Shown: positions 46,209 to 55,000 of the stretch, piece by piece
Layout: each line of letters begins with the position of its first letter
Numbering within the stretch: the first letter of the stretch is position 1
DNA from: Staphylococcus xylosus
GTDB lineage: Bacteria; Bacillota; Bacilli; Staphylococcales; Staphylococcaceae
Assembly: GCF_002732165.1 (NCBI RefSeq)
Contig: NZ_MRZO01000002.1
Coordinates: forward strand, 124,001-188,000
Direction of reading: 5' to 3'
Length of the DNA stretch: 64,000 nucleotides
Program-made: the position numbers and the translations under genes
Notes under the pieces: model-generated
Told to the model about the DNA's origin: nothing
The model's database searches: none
Seen by the model: only the letters and a program-made list of their open reading frames with translations

Positions 46209-47735
46209 TTAATTTAATTCATCTTTACCTTGAGCTAACTTCTGAGCTTTATCATTCATGTATTTCTTAAGTTCCAACTTGTCTGCTTTTGAAGTAGAAT
46301 TTAAAGGCATATGTGTCAGTTTTAGATATAATCTCGGTATTTTATAACCTGCAATGTTCTCTCGCATATGTTTATCTAATTTCTGTTCAAAGTCTGGGTC
46401 ATCTTCAGTAAGTACAACCGCTGCAGAAACTGATTCACCATATTTAGGGCTATCATATCCGACAACCACACCTTGAGCTACAAGTGGATGTTCTGATAAT
46501 ACCGCTTCAACTTCGGAAGGTAATACATTCTCGCCACCAGTAATAATCATTTCTTTGCGGCGATCAACGATATAGACATCACCATCTTCATCTACTTTGG
46601 CTAAATCACCAGTTAAGAAATATTCACCATGAAACGTTTTTGCAGTTTCTTCTGGTTTATTCCAATAACCTGGTGTCACGTTATTCCCACGAACCCCAAG
46701 TTCACCAATTTCTCCAACTTCTACTTCTTCTAAATTATTATCAAATATGCATATATCCATGAACATTACTGGTTGTCCAATACTACCGGGCTTCTGCGCC
46801 CCATTCTCTGGTGTATTAACCATGACGAGTGGTGCTTCAGTTAAACCATAACCGTTAATAATAGAATATCCCATACTATTAAATTTCTTTTGAACCATTG
46901 GTAATGGGGCTGAGCCACCTTGAATTAAGAAATCGATACTTTCAAAGTTTTTCAGGTCAAAATTTTCAGCTACTAACATTGCATAATACATCGTTGGAAT
47001 CTGAATTAAATAATTTGGCTGGTACTGAGCCATTAAATCATTTAAAGATTCGCCATTAAAGTAACGTTGCAGTATAAGCGTGCCACCAGCCATTAATAAA
47101 GGTAGTGTCAAATCGTTAAACCCTAATACATGAAACATAGGTGTTGAAATAATAGTTGTGTACGTCGAATTAATTTTATAAGTTAGCGCTATATTAATTG
47201 GATTATTGACAAAAGAATCATATGAAAACATAACTCCTTTAGGCAATCCCGTCGTACCACTTGTATACATTAAAGAAGCTAAATCACTTCCTTCAACACT
47301 TACAGTATTGAAAGGGCGATGTTGTGTTGGGTCTACAATGTCATCATATACTTTTGAGTCTATATCCATGTGTAGTAATTCATCTGCAACGCCTTCTAAA
47401 CTTGAAACATGCTTTTCAGCGTAGAAAATGAGTTTCACATTTGAATCAGTGATAACACTCTCAATCTCCTGCGTTTTTAAACGCCAATTAATCGGCAAGT
47501 ATACTGCACCTAATTTAAATGAAGCAAACATCAAATCTAATAGCGCTACATCATTAGGTGTGAATATACCGACGACATCACCACGTTTAATACCTTGATC
47601 TTGTAAATAATTGGCTAAGTTTTCTGCACGAATATTCAAATCTTTATAGGACCATTCAGTGCCTTTGAATGGATCAATCACTGCGGCTTTATTATCGTCA
47701 AACGTTGCTCTTGTTTTAATCCAGTCGTAGTTCAT
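46209..47735 (-). CDS. fadE: Fatty acyl-CoA synthetase
   Basis: AMP-forming ligase of 508 residues activating fatty acids for beta-oxidation. Motifs are the nucleotide loop YTSGTTGLPKG (about 165-175), INGYGLTEAP (about 290), YFLTGDLAKVDEDG, DRRKEMIITGGENV and the C-terminal lysine region NSTSKADKLEL. The catalytic lysine position reads TSKADK rather than TGKIDK, an unusual but basic-residue-preserving variant. The symbol follows S. aureus usage (fadE = synthetase). Confidence 0.9.
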   Translation of the reverse strand: MNYDWIKTRATFDDNKAAVIDPFKGTEWSYKDLNIRAENLANYLQDQGIKRGDVVGIFTPNDVALLDLMFASFKLGAVYLPINWRLKTQEIESVITDSNVKLIFYAEKHVSSLEGVADELLHMDIDSKVYDDIVDPTQHRPFNTVSVEGSDLASLMYTSGTTGLPKGVMFSYDSFVNNPINIALTYKINSTYTTIISTPMFHVLGFNDLTLPLLMAGGTLILQRYFNGESLNDLMAQYQPNYLIQIPTMYYAMLVAENFDLKNFESIDFLIQGGSAPLPMVQKKFNSMGYSIINGYGLTEAPLVMVNTPENGAQKPGSIGQPVMFMDICIFDNNLEEVEVGEIGELGVRGNNVTPGYWNKPEETAKTFHGEYFLTGDLAKVDEDGDVYIVDRRKEMIITGGENVLPSEVEAVLSEHPLVAQGVVVGYDSPKYGESVSAAVVLTEDDPDFEQKLDKHMRENIAGYKIPRLYLKLTHMPLNSTSKADKLELKKYMNDKAQKLAQGKDELN

Positions 47736-47752
47736 ATTTTTCTCCCCCTTAT

Positions 47753-49327
47753 TTAAATACGATGTTCCGACTTAATTGCTTGAGACAATCCTCCCCATTC
47801 ATCTTGATAAATATCGCTATCGGTCACTTTGATATCATCTGCAATGATAGGTTTAAATGCCATATGTGCTAAAATGTCTTTTTCTAGATCCAAGCCAGGT
47901 GCTATCTCAAGAAGTTTTAACCCCTTAGACGTTAATACAAAAACTGCGCGTTCCGTTACAAAATAAACTTCTTGCTTTAGTTCCAAAGCGTTGTGGGCGT
48001 TAAAATCCGTATTACCAATATTATTTACAAATTTTGAAGTATGACCCTCTTGCTTCACAGTTACTTTGTTATTTTCATACGATAGTTGACCCCCGACAAC
48101 CATCGAACCTGAAAAAACAATGGTGTGCACTGTTTGGCTGATGTCTATAAAGCCGCCACAGCCATTCATTTTATCTCCAAACTTTGAAACATTTACATTT
48201 CCATATTGATCAACTTCGGCAAAACTGAGATACGCTACATCTAACCCATCGTTATAAATGAAATCCCATGTCATGTCGTGTCTCATACGAGCACTCAAAT
48301 TATAATTCATACCAAATCGCGATCCACTACTGATTAAACCACCGAAAACACCTGTATCAATATTTGGTTGTACTAGATGATTCACTTGTTCTTCAATTAA
48401 CACATTGGATAATTCATTATTTATGCCAAAACCAATACTGATTACGTCTCCCTCGAGTAGAAATTGAGCTGCACGTCTCAAGATTACTTTACGGGTACCT
48501 AAAGCTATATATGGTTCTCGCATCTTAACAATTTGATAATGACCAGAGAGTGCTGGATCATAATGTGTTTGTACGACCTGTCTATGAAGCTTTGGATTCG
48601 TATTAATCACTACATAATCCACTAGCTTTCCTGGAATAAATACATCGCTTGGGTTAAAGCTGCCTTTTTCTACAACATCTTTAACTTGAACAATCACTTT
48701 TCCTTTATTCCTATGCGTTGCAGCCGCCAAACTATAACCTTCGCCTAAATGGGCCTCATGAGTCATATAAATATTTCCATCTGTGTCGGCATATGTACCT
48801 CTTAATAGTGCTATATCAATATCAGGAAAATGATACTGTAAATACTTTTGATCATTAATTTCTATCAATGACACTAAATCCTCTGTTGTACATGTATTGA
48901 CTTTACCTCCTGAATAACGAGGATCTACATTGGTATTTAGGCCGATTTTAGATATTATGCCTGGTGAAGCGTGTGTTTTATTTCTATAGTGTGTCGTAAT
49001 CACACCTTGTGGTAAATAATATGCTTCAATGTCATTATTGCGCATTGCATTGATGGTTTCTGGTGAACCAGTAATGATGCTTGTAATTAATCGCTTAATC
49101 ATACCCCTTGTTGTAAAAGAATCTAAATCATAACTATCTCCACGATAATCACTAATGTCATTCGCTAGCATAAAAGTAAAATCCTTAAAAGATTGATCTT
49201 CATCATTATGTTCGACTAACGTTTTCAATATCTCAGCTGGTAAATTAGCCGTTGATAAGGCTGCCAGAGCTATAACATCACCTTTTTTAATGATGCTTGT
49301 TAAATCTGAAAATGGAATAATTTTCAT
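47753..49327 (-). CDS. fadX: Acyl-CoA transferase FadX
   Basis: Family I CoA-transferase of 524 residues with fused alpha and beta halves, moving CoA between short/medium acids; first gene of the fad operon. The alpha-half shows GDVIALAALSTANLPAEIL near the start and LRGTYADTDGNIYMT. The beta-half carries GFGINNELSNVL and the region of the catalytic glutamate in VAYLSFAEVDQYGNVNVS. AGGAG precedes the ATG. A promoter and cre site lie upstream. Confidence 0.88.
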   Translation of the reverse strand: MKIIPFSDLTSIIKKGDVIALAALSTANLPAEILKTLVEHNDEDQSFKDFTFMLANDISDYRGDSYDLDSFTTRGMIKRLITSIITGSPETINAMRNNDIEAYYLPQGVITTHYRNKTHASPGIISKIGLNTNVDPRYSGGKVNTCTTEDLVSLIEINDQKYLQYHFPDIDIALLRGTYADTDGNIYMTHEAHLGEGYSLAAATHRNKGKVIVQVKDVVEKGSFNPSDVFIPGKLVDYVVINTNPKLHRQVVQTHYDPALSGHYQIVKMREPYIALGTRKVILRRAAQFLLEGDVISIGFGINNELSNVLIEEQVNHLVQPNIDTGVFGGLISSGSRFGMNYNLSARMRHDMTWDFIYNDGLDVAYLSFAEVDQYGNVNVSKFGDKMNGCGGFIDISQTVHTIVFSGSMVVGGQLSYENNKVTVKQEGHTSKFVNNIGNTDFNAHNALELKQEVYFVTERAVFVLTSKGLKLLEIAPGLDLEKDILAHMAFKPIIADDIKVTDSDIYQDEWGGLSQAIKSEHRI

Positions 49328-49404
49328 ATAGGTGTCTCCTATCTTTATTTAATCCAAACTGTTATACATAATTTCCCCTTTTAAAGCCTCTCCTTTTTTA
49401 TAAA

Positions 49405-49418
49405 TGTAAGCCCTTACA
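49405..49418 (-). promoter_or_regulatory. cre site at the fad operon promoter
   Basis: TGTAAG-CC-CTTACA is a symmetric cre with one deviation at the central CG. It lies immediately downstream of the fadX -10 box, a repressing position for CcpA. Confidence 0.6.
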
Positions 49419-49421
49419 TGT

Positions 49422-49451
49422 AATATACCATTATTTTTGAAAATTATGCAA
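49422..49451 (-). promoter_or_regulatory. fadX promoter
   Basis: TTGCAT (49446-49451), 18-bp spacer, TATATT (49422-49427) on the minus strand. Confidence 0.55.
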
Positions 49452-49754
49452 AAATTTCAAAAATTACAATTAAATTCCTTTTTCACAACTTATAATCAAG
49501 GTATTTATCAACTAAACATCATCTGCAAACTAATATTTTCATCTAATATACTTAATGTTATCTGGTAATAATATAGAGGCAATAATACCTGAGAGTGCTT
49601 GTGATGATTGGTTAATAGTCTACTATTATTCAAGTTCTATAAATCATAAGAATTTTATTTTTGTGAAGAAAGTTAACGTTTTAAGTTATGTTTTTTTACA
49701 CAAATTTTGAATACAAAAACTTTTATAATAATATGTAAATGTAATATAAATTCA

Positions 49755-49833
49755 AAACAAGGGGGCGCTTGATTATGTTATCTGGATTATTAGGACCAAT
49801 CGTTGATTTTATTGCTGCTTTAGGACTTTAATT
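49755..49833 (+). repeat. Direct repeat unit 1 containing a peptide gene
   Basis: A 79-bp unit identical to 49903-49981 except for two bases (49787 and 49810). It covers ribosome site, coding sequence and stop but not the flanks, indicating duplication of a single small gene. Confidence 0.95.
49775..49831 (+). CDS. 18-residue hydrophobic peptide, copy 1
   Basis: Predicted product MLSGLLGPIVDFIAALGL. AAGGGGG lies 9 nt upstream of the ATG, an exceptionally strong ribosome site. On a helical wheel Ser3, Gly4, Gly7, Asp11 and Ala14/15 fall on one side and Leu/Ile/Val/Phe on the other, so the peptide could form a short amphipathic helix with one negative charge and no lysine. There is no leader sequence or processing/export gene beside it. 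It recalls phenol-soluble modulins, delta-lysin or type I toxins of 18-20 residues, but fits none exactly. A TATAAT at 49724 is a possible -10 box without a good -35. Confidence 0.75.
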   Translation: MLSGLLGPIVDFIAALGL

Positions 49834-49902
49834 TCTTTGACTCAGAATTCATAGACAATACTTCATATTCTCATTTCATAGGAATGTTGATGATATCAAT
49901 TT

Positions 49903-49981
49903 AAACAAGGGGGCGCTTGATTATGTTATCTGGACTATTAGGACCAATCGTTGATTTAATTGCTGCTTTAGGACTTTAATT
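49903..49981 (+). repeat. Direct repeat unit 2 containing a peptide gene
   Basis: Second 79-bp copy, offset by 148 bp from the first. One of the two differences is silent (TTA to CTA, codon 5) and the other conservative (Phe to Leu, codon 12), a pattern consistent with purifying selection on the peptide. Confidence 0.95.
49923..49979 (+). CDS. 18-residue hydrophobic peptide, copy 2
   Basis: Predicted product MLSGLLGPIVDLIAALGL, differing from copy 1 only at residue 12 (Leu for Phe). It has the same AAGGGGG ribosome site at 9-nt spacing. No promoter-like sequence lies in the 71-bp spacer, so both copies are probably on one mRNA ended by the terminator 40 bp downstream. Confidence 0.75.
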   Translation: MLSGLLGPIVDLIAALGL

Positions 49982-50016
49982 AAACACAATCAGTGCATTG
50001 TTATAAACATCAAACT

Positions 50017-50056
50017 AAAACACTTTCGCCGAATTTATTAAGCGAAAGTGTTTTTT
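50017..50056 (+). terminator. Terminator of the tandem peptide genes
   Basis: AAAACACTTTCGC / GCGAAAGTGTTTT, 13-bp perfect stem, 12-nt loop, six T. It defines a short transcript of about 300 nt with the two peptide genes. Confidence 0.95.
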
Positions 50057-50163
50057 ATATCTGGACAGCTACGATCGTCTGCTTTTTTAAAATAAATAAA
50101 AGCGAAACTTAACAATTATGTATATATCGCGCATCATATAATTATAAATATCTAATTTATACA

Positions 50164-50177
50164 TTAGGTTAGCCTAA
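50164..50177 (+). promoter_or_regulatory. MntR/SirR-type box upstream of mgtE
   Basis: TTAGGTTAGCCTAA, the DtxR-family metal repressor box of staphylococci. It is identical, in orientation to the downstream gene, to the box before mntA (54747-54760). It lies about 145 bp before mgtE, 20 bp after a TATAAT at 50137. Confidence 0.7.
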
Positions 50178-50322
50178 ATATATTGTTAAGAAGATGAAAA
50201 TATGTCATAATTGCACACATGTTTTTTAAGTGAACAAGTAAATAATTATGAAATACTTTGTATGAATATGATGTCTATCACCTTCCCTTAAATAAGACAC
50301 CCTAGTGATTGGAGATGATAAA

Positions 50323-51708
50323 ATGAAAGTAAACAATAATATTCTAGAAAGAAATAACGCGTTATTCAATAAATATGAAGCGTTATTGAAAATGATTCAA
50401 CAAGGAGAAGATAGTCAATTTATATATAGTTTTTCTTGTTTACATCCATATGAAAAAAGTGAATTTTTCTTGCTAGTGGATGAAGAAGAAAGGTTATATA
50501 TGTATCACTGTCTAAATTCGGAAGAAATGGCACAAATTTTAAGTAATACCGAAAGCCTAAGACAAGATATGTCAATTATCTTTAAAGAAATGCCTAATGA
50601 TTTTTCTAGAGAAGCAATATTAAAAATGTCAGATGACGATGCAACTTATGTATTAAATTTATTAGATAATGATCAAAGATTAGAAATTTTCAACTCCTTA
50701 CCAGATCAGAAAGCATATGAGCTTAAAAATTTAATGAGTTACCACCACGAAACTGCTGGCAGTATCATGACAACCGAATATATATCAATTTCACCAACAA
50801 TGACAGCTGGAGATGCATTGAAGCATATTAAGACACGTTCCGGCAAAGTACAAACGATTTATGTAGTCTATGTAGTAAATAACGATAATGAACTTATTGG
50901 CGTGCTTTCTCTCAGAAACATTATTAATTCAGATCCTACCCAACGTATTAGCGATGTGATGAATTCAGATGTTATTAAAATTGAGAGTTTTATAGATCAA
51001 GAAGAAATTGCACATGTGATGCGTAAATATGATTTCTTAGCCATCCCAGTAGTTGACAATTATAATCATCTAGTAGGAATGATTACTGTAGATGACATCA
51101 TTGATGTAATCGATAAAGAAGCAAATGAAGACTATCTAAAAATGGCCGCTCTTGACCATGTGAGCGATGCAGAGGGCACAGTCATTAATAGAGCAACTAA
51201 ACGTTTACCTTGGTTAATATTACTTACCTTTTTAGGGATGATTACTGCCACTATACTAAGTTCTTTTGAAGATACTTTAGCTAAAGTGTCACTGCTCGCA
51301 GCGTTTATTCCTATTATTAGTGGTATGTCCGGTAATACAGGTACACAATCATTAGCAGTATCAGTAAGAGGGATATCTACAGGAGAAATGAAAAAGAAAA
51401 ATAAATTTAAGCACGCCCTAAAAGAATCAACGAGCGGCTTAATCACTAGTAGTGTATGTGGCTTTATCCTCTTTTTAGTTATATTAATTATTTATAGCCA
51501 ACCTTTATTAGGTTTGATTGTAGCTATCAGTTTAACAATTGCTATGACAGTAGGTACTACAATTGGTTCATTAATACCATTCTTAATGACTAAGATAGGT
51601 ATTGACCCAGCTGTCGCTAGTGGTCCCTTCATCACAACGATTAACGATATCGTAAGCATGCTAGTATACTTCAGCCTTGCTACAACATTTATAAGTTCTC
51701 TCACTTAA
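50323..51708 (+). CDS. mgtE: MgtE-family Mg2+ (divalent cation) channel
   Basis: Protein of 461 residues. Layout: cytosolic MgtE N-domain (to about 135, with ETAGSIMTTEYISI at its end), paired CBS domains (about 140-265, with IPVVDNYNHLVGMITVDDIIDVI), a plug helix, and five membrane helices from about 290 with the ion-site segment PIISGMSGNTGTQSLAVSVRGI. The ATG at 50323 follows TTGGAG; an upstream in-frame GTG is discounted. It admits Mg2+ when internal Mg is low. The MntR-like box hints at a link to manganese. Confidence 0.88.
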   Translation: MKVNNNILERNNALFNKYEALLKMIQQGEDSQFIYSFSCLHPYEKSEFFLLVDEEERLYMYHCLNSEEMAQILSNTESLRQDMSIIFKEMPNDFSREAILKMSDDDATYVLNLLDNDQRLEIFNSLPDQKAYELKNLMSYHHETAGSIMTTEYISISPTMTAGDALKHIKTRSGKVQTIYVVYVVNNDNELIGVLSLRNIINSDPTQRISDVMNSDVIKIESFIDQEEIAHVMRKYDFLAIPVVDNYNHLVGMITVDDIIDVIDKEANEDYLKMAALDHVSDAEGTVINRATKRLPWLILLTFLGMITATILSSFEDTLAKVSLLAAFIPIISGMSGNTGTQSLAVSVRGISTGEMKKKNKFKHALKESTSGLITSSVCGFILFLVILIIYSQPLLGLIVAISLTIAMTVGTTIGSLIPFLMTKIGIDPAVASGPFITTINDIVSMLVYFSLATTFISSLT

Positions 51709-51722
51709 AATATGTTCCATTT

Positions 51723-51763
51723 AAAACGTCACTACTCAATTATTTGAGTATGTGGCGTTTTTT
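51723..51763. terminator. mgtE terminator
   Basis: AAAACGTCAC.ACTCA / TGAGT..GTGGCGTTTTTT, a long stem with six T on the plus strand. Confidence 0.92.
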
Positions 51764-51877
51764 GTTAACTTCCTTTAACTCACTCGATATACTTATTAAT
51801 TTAAACACCGTCTGGTTAGGCATTAGTCAGTCACTGAACATTTAAAATAGTATTAGAATGAGATAATAATCTAATTT

Positions 51878-51948
51878 AGGTAAAAAGATTTTATCGCCCC
51901 ACTACCAAGTCAAAATGACTAGGATTGGTAGGCATAAAAGATTTACCT
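51878..51948. ncRNA. Structured element between mgtE and mntC, candidate RNA
   Basis: Nested complementary segments build one 71-nt hairpin: AGGTAAA/TTTACCT, TTTTAT/ATAAAA, CTACCAA/TTGGTAG and GTCA/TGAC with a three-base loop, 24 bp in all with small internal loops. It lacks a T run and codes for nothing. The strand is undetermined. In S. aureus the region after mntC encodes the RsaC RNA, so an mntC 3' RNA is one explanation. Confidence 0.45.
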
Positions 51949-52033
51949 GAGATGAAATTCTTATGTAATCACTACTAATATGCACAAGTAGACGACCTGA
52001 ACAAAGGCTCATGCAGACGTCCCATCCTTATAA

Positions 52034-52111
52034 ACAAAAAAACGGCAAGGCTAGACAAGAATCTAATTTTACTCATTAGATATCGCCGTCTTGGCCTTAC
52101 CATTTTTAGTT
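52034..52111 (-). terminator. Terminator of the mntABC operon
   Basis: On the minus strand GGTAAGGC..GCCTTGCC, with inner ATCTAAT/ATTAGAT pairing, is followed by seven T. It lies just after the mntC stop. Confidence 0.8.
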
Positions 52112-52164
52112 TATTGAAGTTTTTACTTATAGTATAAATGTCCCTCTAGTGCTATTAATTTTCT

Positions 52165-53118
52165 TTATTTTTTCAATCCATCTGTAAGCACATCTAAATT
52201 ATATTCAAGGTATTTCAAATAAGTATCTGCTTGCTCACCTTTTTTACCTATTTCATCTGAATAGATTGGTTTTTTATAAATAGGTACACCGGTTTCGTTA
52301 GATACTGTTTTCATTGGACGTGTATCGACGTTAGATTCTACAAATAAAGTAGCAGGTTTATTACTTTTTATAAATTTAGTTAAATCTTTGATTTGATTTG
52401 GAGTGCCATTCTCATCCGTATCAATTGGCCAAATATAACCTTCTTTTAGATCATAACGGTCAGTCAGATATTGAAAGGCTTGCTCACTAGCTACAAATAC
52501 ACGGTCTTCTTCAGGGATACTACCGAGTTGTTGGTTATAGTCATCCTCAATGTTATTTAATTTCTTTAAGTATTCTTTTTCATTAGCTTCATAATAACTT
52601 TTATATTTGGGATTTCTTTCTGATAATGATTTTGTAATATTTTTAATCATTTTTTCTCCAACATTTGGGTCGATGAAAGCATGTGGATTTACTTCTTTAT
52701 TACCATCTTCGTCTTTAATGTATTTAGGTGAAACCCCTTCTGATACTTTAATAGCATTCTTTTTAGAAAAATCGGTAGAACTTAAAGCTTTAGAGAGCCA
52801 ACCTTGATCTCCACCTTCTAAATTCAACCCATTATAAAAAACTAAATCAGCTTGAGATAAATGTTTAATGTCGCTTGGTTGCGGCTCGTAATCGTGTGGA
52901 TCTGTACCAGTCGGAACAAGATTGGTTACTTCCACATGTTTCCCACCTATTTCTTTGGCCATATCCTCAATCATTGAAAAACTTGTAACGACTTTAACTT
53001 TATCTTTATCAACAGCTTTCAGCTGATTGTCAGAATCGGTGTCTTTTTGATTATTGCCACATGCTGATAATATTATCGTTAATAACGCTGTAGCTAAAAT
53101 TAATATTATTTTTTTCAT
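52165..53118 (-). CDS. mntC: Manganese ABC transporter substrate-binding lipoprotein
   Basis: Cluster A-I metal-binding lipoprotein of 317 residues. The signal peptide ends in the lipobox LSAC (Cys20). Metal ligands expected for MntC-type proteins are visible: His in TGTDPHDYEP (about 75), His in VNPHAFIDP (about 140), Glu in ASEQAF (about 210) and the late aspartate in KPIYSDEIG. It captures Mn2+ at the outer face of the membrane for MntB/MntA. Confidence 0.92.
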   Translation of the reverse strand: MKKIILILATALLTIILSACGNNQKDTDSDNQLKAVDKDKVKVVTSFSMIEDMAKEIGGKHVEVTNLVPTGTDPHDYEPQPSDIKHLSQADLVFYNGLNLEGGDQGWLSKALSSTDFSKKNAIKVSEGVSPKYIKDEDGNKEVNPHAFIDPNVGEKMIKNITKSLSERNPKYKSYYEANEKEYLKKLNNIEDDYNQQLGSIPEEDRVFVASEQAFQYLTDRYDLKEGYIWPIDTDENGTPNQIKDLTKFIKSNKPATLFVESNVDTRPMKTVSNETGVPIYKKPIYSDEIGKKGEQADTYLKYLEYNLDVLTDGLKK

Positions 53119-53133
53119 TGTGAGACCTCCTAT

Positions 53134-53985
53134 CTATGATTTAATCATTTTCCATAGCAATCCATTTTTCGGTGCTAAGAAGAATGTAATGATGAATATG
53201 ATTGTAATTACCAACACGATGACTACGCCTGATGGTAAATTAAATGTCACGCTAAAGAACAGTCCAATCACAGATGACACCATACCTATCAACGCAGAAG
53301 TTAAGATCATCGTTGATAACCTTTTGGTCAATAAATAAGCCGTAGATGCTGGCGTAATTAATAATGAAACAACTAAAATCACACCTACTGTTTGTAGTGA
53401 AGCTACAGTTACTAACGTTAATAAAACCATAAGCGTATAGTGGATGAATTTTACTGGTAAGCCAGACGCAGCTGCCATTGTGGGATCAAAACTGGATAGT
53501 AAAAATTCTTTATAAAATACAATAATGACTATCAAGACAATCGCTACTACAATAAATGTGATAGTTCTATCTTCTGGCTTCACAGTTAACACGTTACCAA
53601 ATAAAATTTCTGTCAAATCTATGGATGACTGTGCTTTAGTAATGAGTAATACACCCAGCGCTAAAAATGAAGAAAATACAATACCTATTGAGGAATCACT
53701 CTTAATCTTACTGTTTTGGTTAACAAAACCAATGCCTAATGCCGCTAGTACACCAAATACCACAGCCCCATAAAAGAAATTAATCCCCATCATATAAGAA
53801 ATTGCCACACCAGGTAGGACAGCATGTGAAATCGCGTCTCCCATTAAAGCAAGACTTCTAAGTACAATAAAGCACCCTATCACACCACAAATCATCCCTA
53901 TTACAATTGAAGTAATGAGCGCTCGTTGTAGAAAACTAAATTCAAATACATCGTGTATAAACTGACTAACCATGATGCGCCCCAC
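53134..53985 (-). CDS. mntB: Manganese ABC transporter permease
   Basis: ABC-3 family permease of 283 residues and about eight helices. The conserved motif LRSLALMGDAISHAVLPGVAISYM (about 43-66; key residues GDAISHAVLPG) is the coupling segment of metal transporters. The start overlaps the end of mntA by 20 nt and mntC follows 15 bp later. It forms the membrane channel of the Mn2+ importer. Confidence 0.92.
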   Translation of the reverse strand: MGRIMVSQFIHDVFEFSFLQRALITSIVIGMICGVIGCFIVLRSLALMGDAISHAVLPGVAISYMMGINFFYGAVVFGVLAALGIGFVNQNSKIKSDSSIGIVFSSFLALGVLLITKAQSSIDLTEILFGNVLTVKPEDRTITFIVVAIVLIVIIVFYKEFLLSSFDPTMAAASGLPVKFIHYTLMVLLTLVTVASLQTVGVILVVSLLITPASTAYLLTKRLSTMILTSALIGMVSSVIGLFFSVTFNLPSGVVIVLVITIIFIITFFLAPKNGLLWKMIKS

Positions 53986-54703
53986 TTTCTGAAGCGATTA
54001 AAATATCAGTACCGTAGGCAGCTTTTAAATTACTGCTATTAAATACTGTCCCTACCGAACCAAAATCAATTAATCGTTTATTTAAAATAATTAAACTATC
54101 AAAGTATTTCTCTACTTTAGATAAGTCATGATGAACAATTATAATTGTTTTACCTTTTTGAGATAACTCTTTTAACAATTTGACTATAATTTCTTCACTT
54201 GTAATATCGATACCAACAAAAGGTTCATCTAATAAAATAAGATCTGTTTGTTGAACGAGTGTTCTCGCAATAAGTACACGTTGAAATTGTCCACCTGATA
54301 GCTCTCCAATTTGATTATCTTTATACTCAAGCATATTTACTTTTTTAAGTGCCAATTCAGCCTCATGTTTTTGTTTTTTACTTGGTAATTGCCACGGTTT
54401 TAATATCGGATAAAACCCTAACATCACACAATCTAAAACTTTCATTGGAAATGTTGAATCAATATTACTTTTTTGTTCGACATATGAAATATTTTTAGGT
54501 TGCTTAGCTATTGGCAAATCGTTGAAGCGTACTATGCCTTTATGCGGCATCAAATTAACTATAGACTTAATTAACGTTGTTTTGCCTGCCCCATTAGGCC
54601 CGACAATGCCTACAATTTGTCCTTTTATAAGTTGGAAAGAAACATCTTGTAACGCTTCTGTTTTATTTTCATACGTTACAGATAAATTTTTTATATCTAA
54701 CAT
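53966..54703 (-). CDS. mntA: Manganese ABC transporter ATPase
   Basis: ABC ATPase of 245 residues. Walker A is GPNGAGKTT (about 35-43), the signature is LSGGQFQRVLIA (about 139), Walker B is LILLDEPFVGID, and the switch histidine is in IIVHHDL. First gene of mntABC. An MntR/SirR box lies 44 bp upstream, so repression by Mn2+-loaded MntR is expected from the known staphylococcal system. Confidence 0.93.
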   Translation of the reverse strand: MLDIKNLSVTYENKTEALQDVSFQLIKGQIVGIVGPNGAGKTTLIKSIVNLMPHKGIVRFNDLPIAKQPKNISYVEQKSNIDSTFPMKVLDCVMLGFYPILKPWQLPSKKQKHEAELALKKVNMLEYKDNQIGELSGGQFQRVLIARTLVQQTDLILLDEPFVGIDITSEEIIVKLLKELSQKGKTIIIVHHDLSKVEKYFDSLIILNKRLIDFGSVGTVFNSSNLKAAYGTDILIASESGAHHG

Positions 54704-54746
54704 GAAATTACTCCTTCCCTTCTTTTATGATATAAAAACAATAATA

Positions 54747-54760
54747 TTAGGCTAACCTAA
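54747..54760 (-). promoter_or_regulatory. MntR/SirR-type box upstream of mntA
   Basis: On the minus strand TTAGGTTAGCCTAA, the metal-repressor box known for staphylococcal mnt/sit operons. It is identical to the copy at 50164. The remaining bases to 55000 hold only the next terminator. Confidence 0.85.
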
Positions 54761-54965
54761 TTTAGATATTTAGTCAATAAAATAATTTTATTCAAGATGT
54801 TATTAAAACAATAATTATATGTTTAACTTTGCAGTTATTTTTGATTTTAAAACGATTGGCAGATCAAATTAATGTTATCGCTTAAAACCTAAAATGTTAA
54901 AATTCAATTTTTCCTTATACTTAAAGAAATAAAAAATAACAGCTAATATTTCTTAAATATAAATA

Positions 54966-54994
54966 AAAAACTTCCCACCTAAGGCAGAAAGTTT
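54966..54994 (-). terminator. Probable terminator of the acyltransferase gene
   Basis: On the minus strand AAACTTTC..GGAAGTTT (8 bp including one G-T pair) followed by a T run, a few bases after the stop. Confidence 0.65.
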
Positions 54995-55000
54995 GAATGG

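Noticed and set aside
49668-49690. AgrA-like repeats (AAGTTAA, AAGTTAT) upstream of the tandem peptides
   Set aside because: The repeat interval is about 13 bp, not the 21 bp of AgrA sites, so agr control cannot be claimed.
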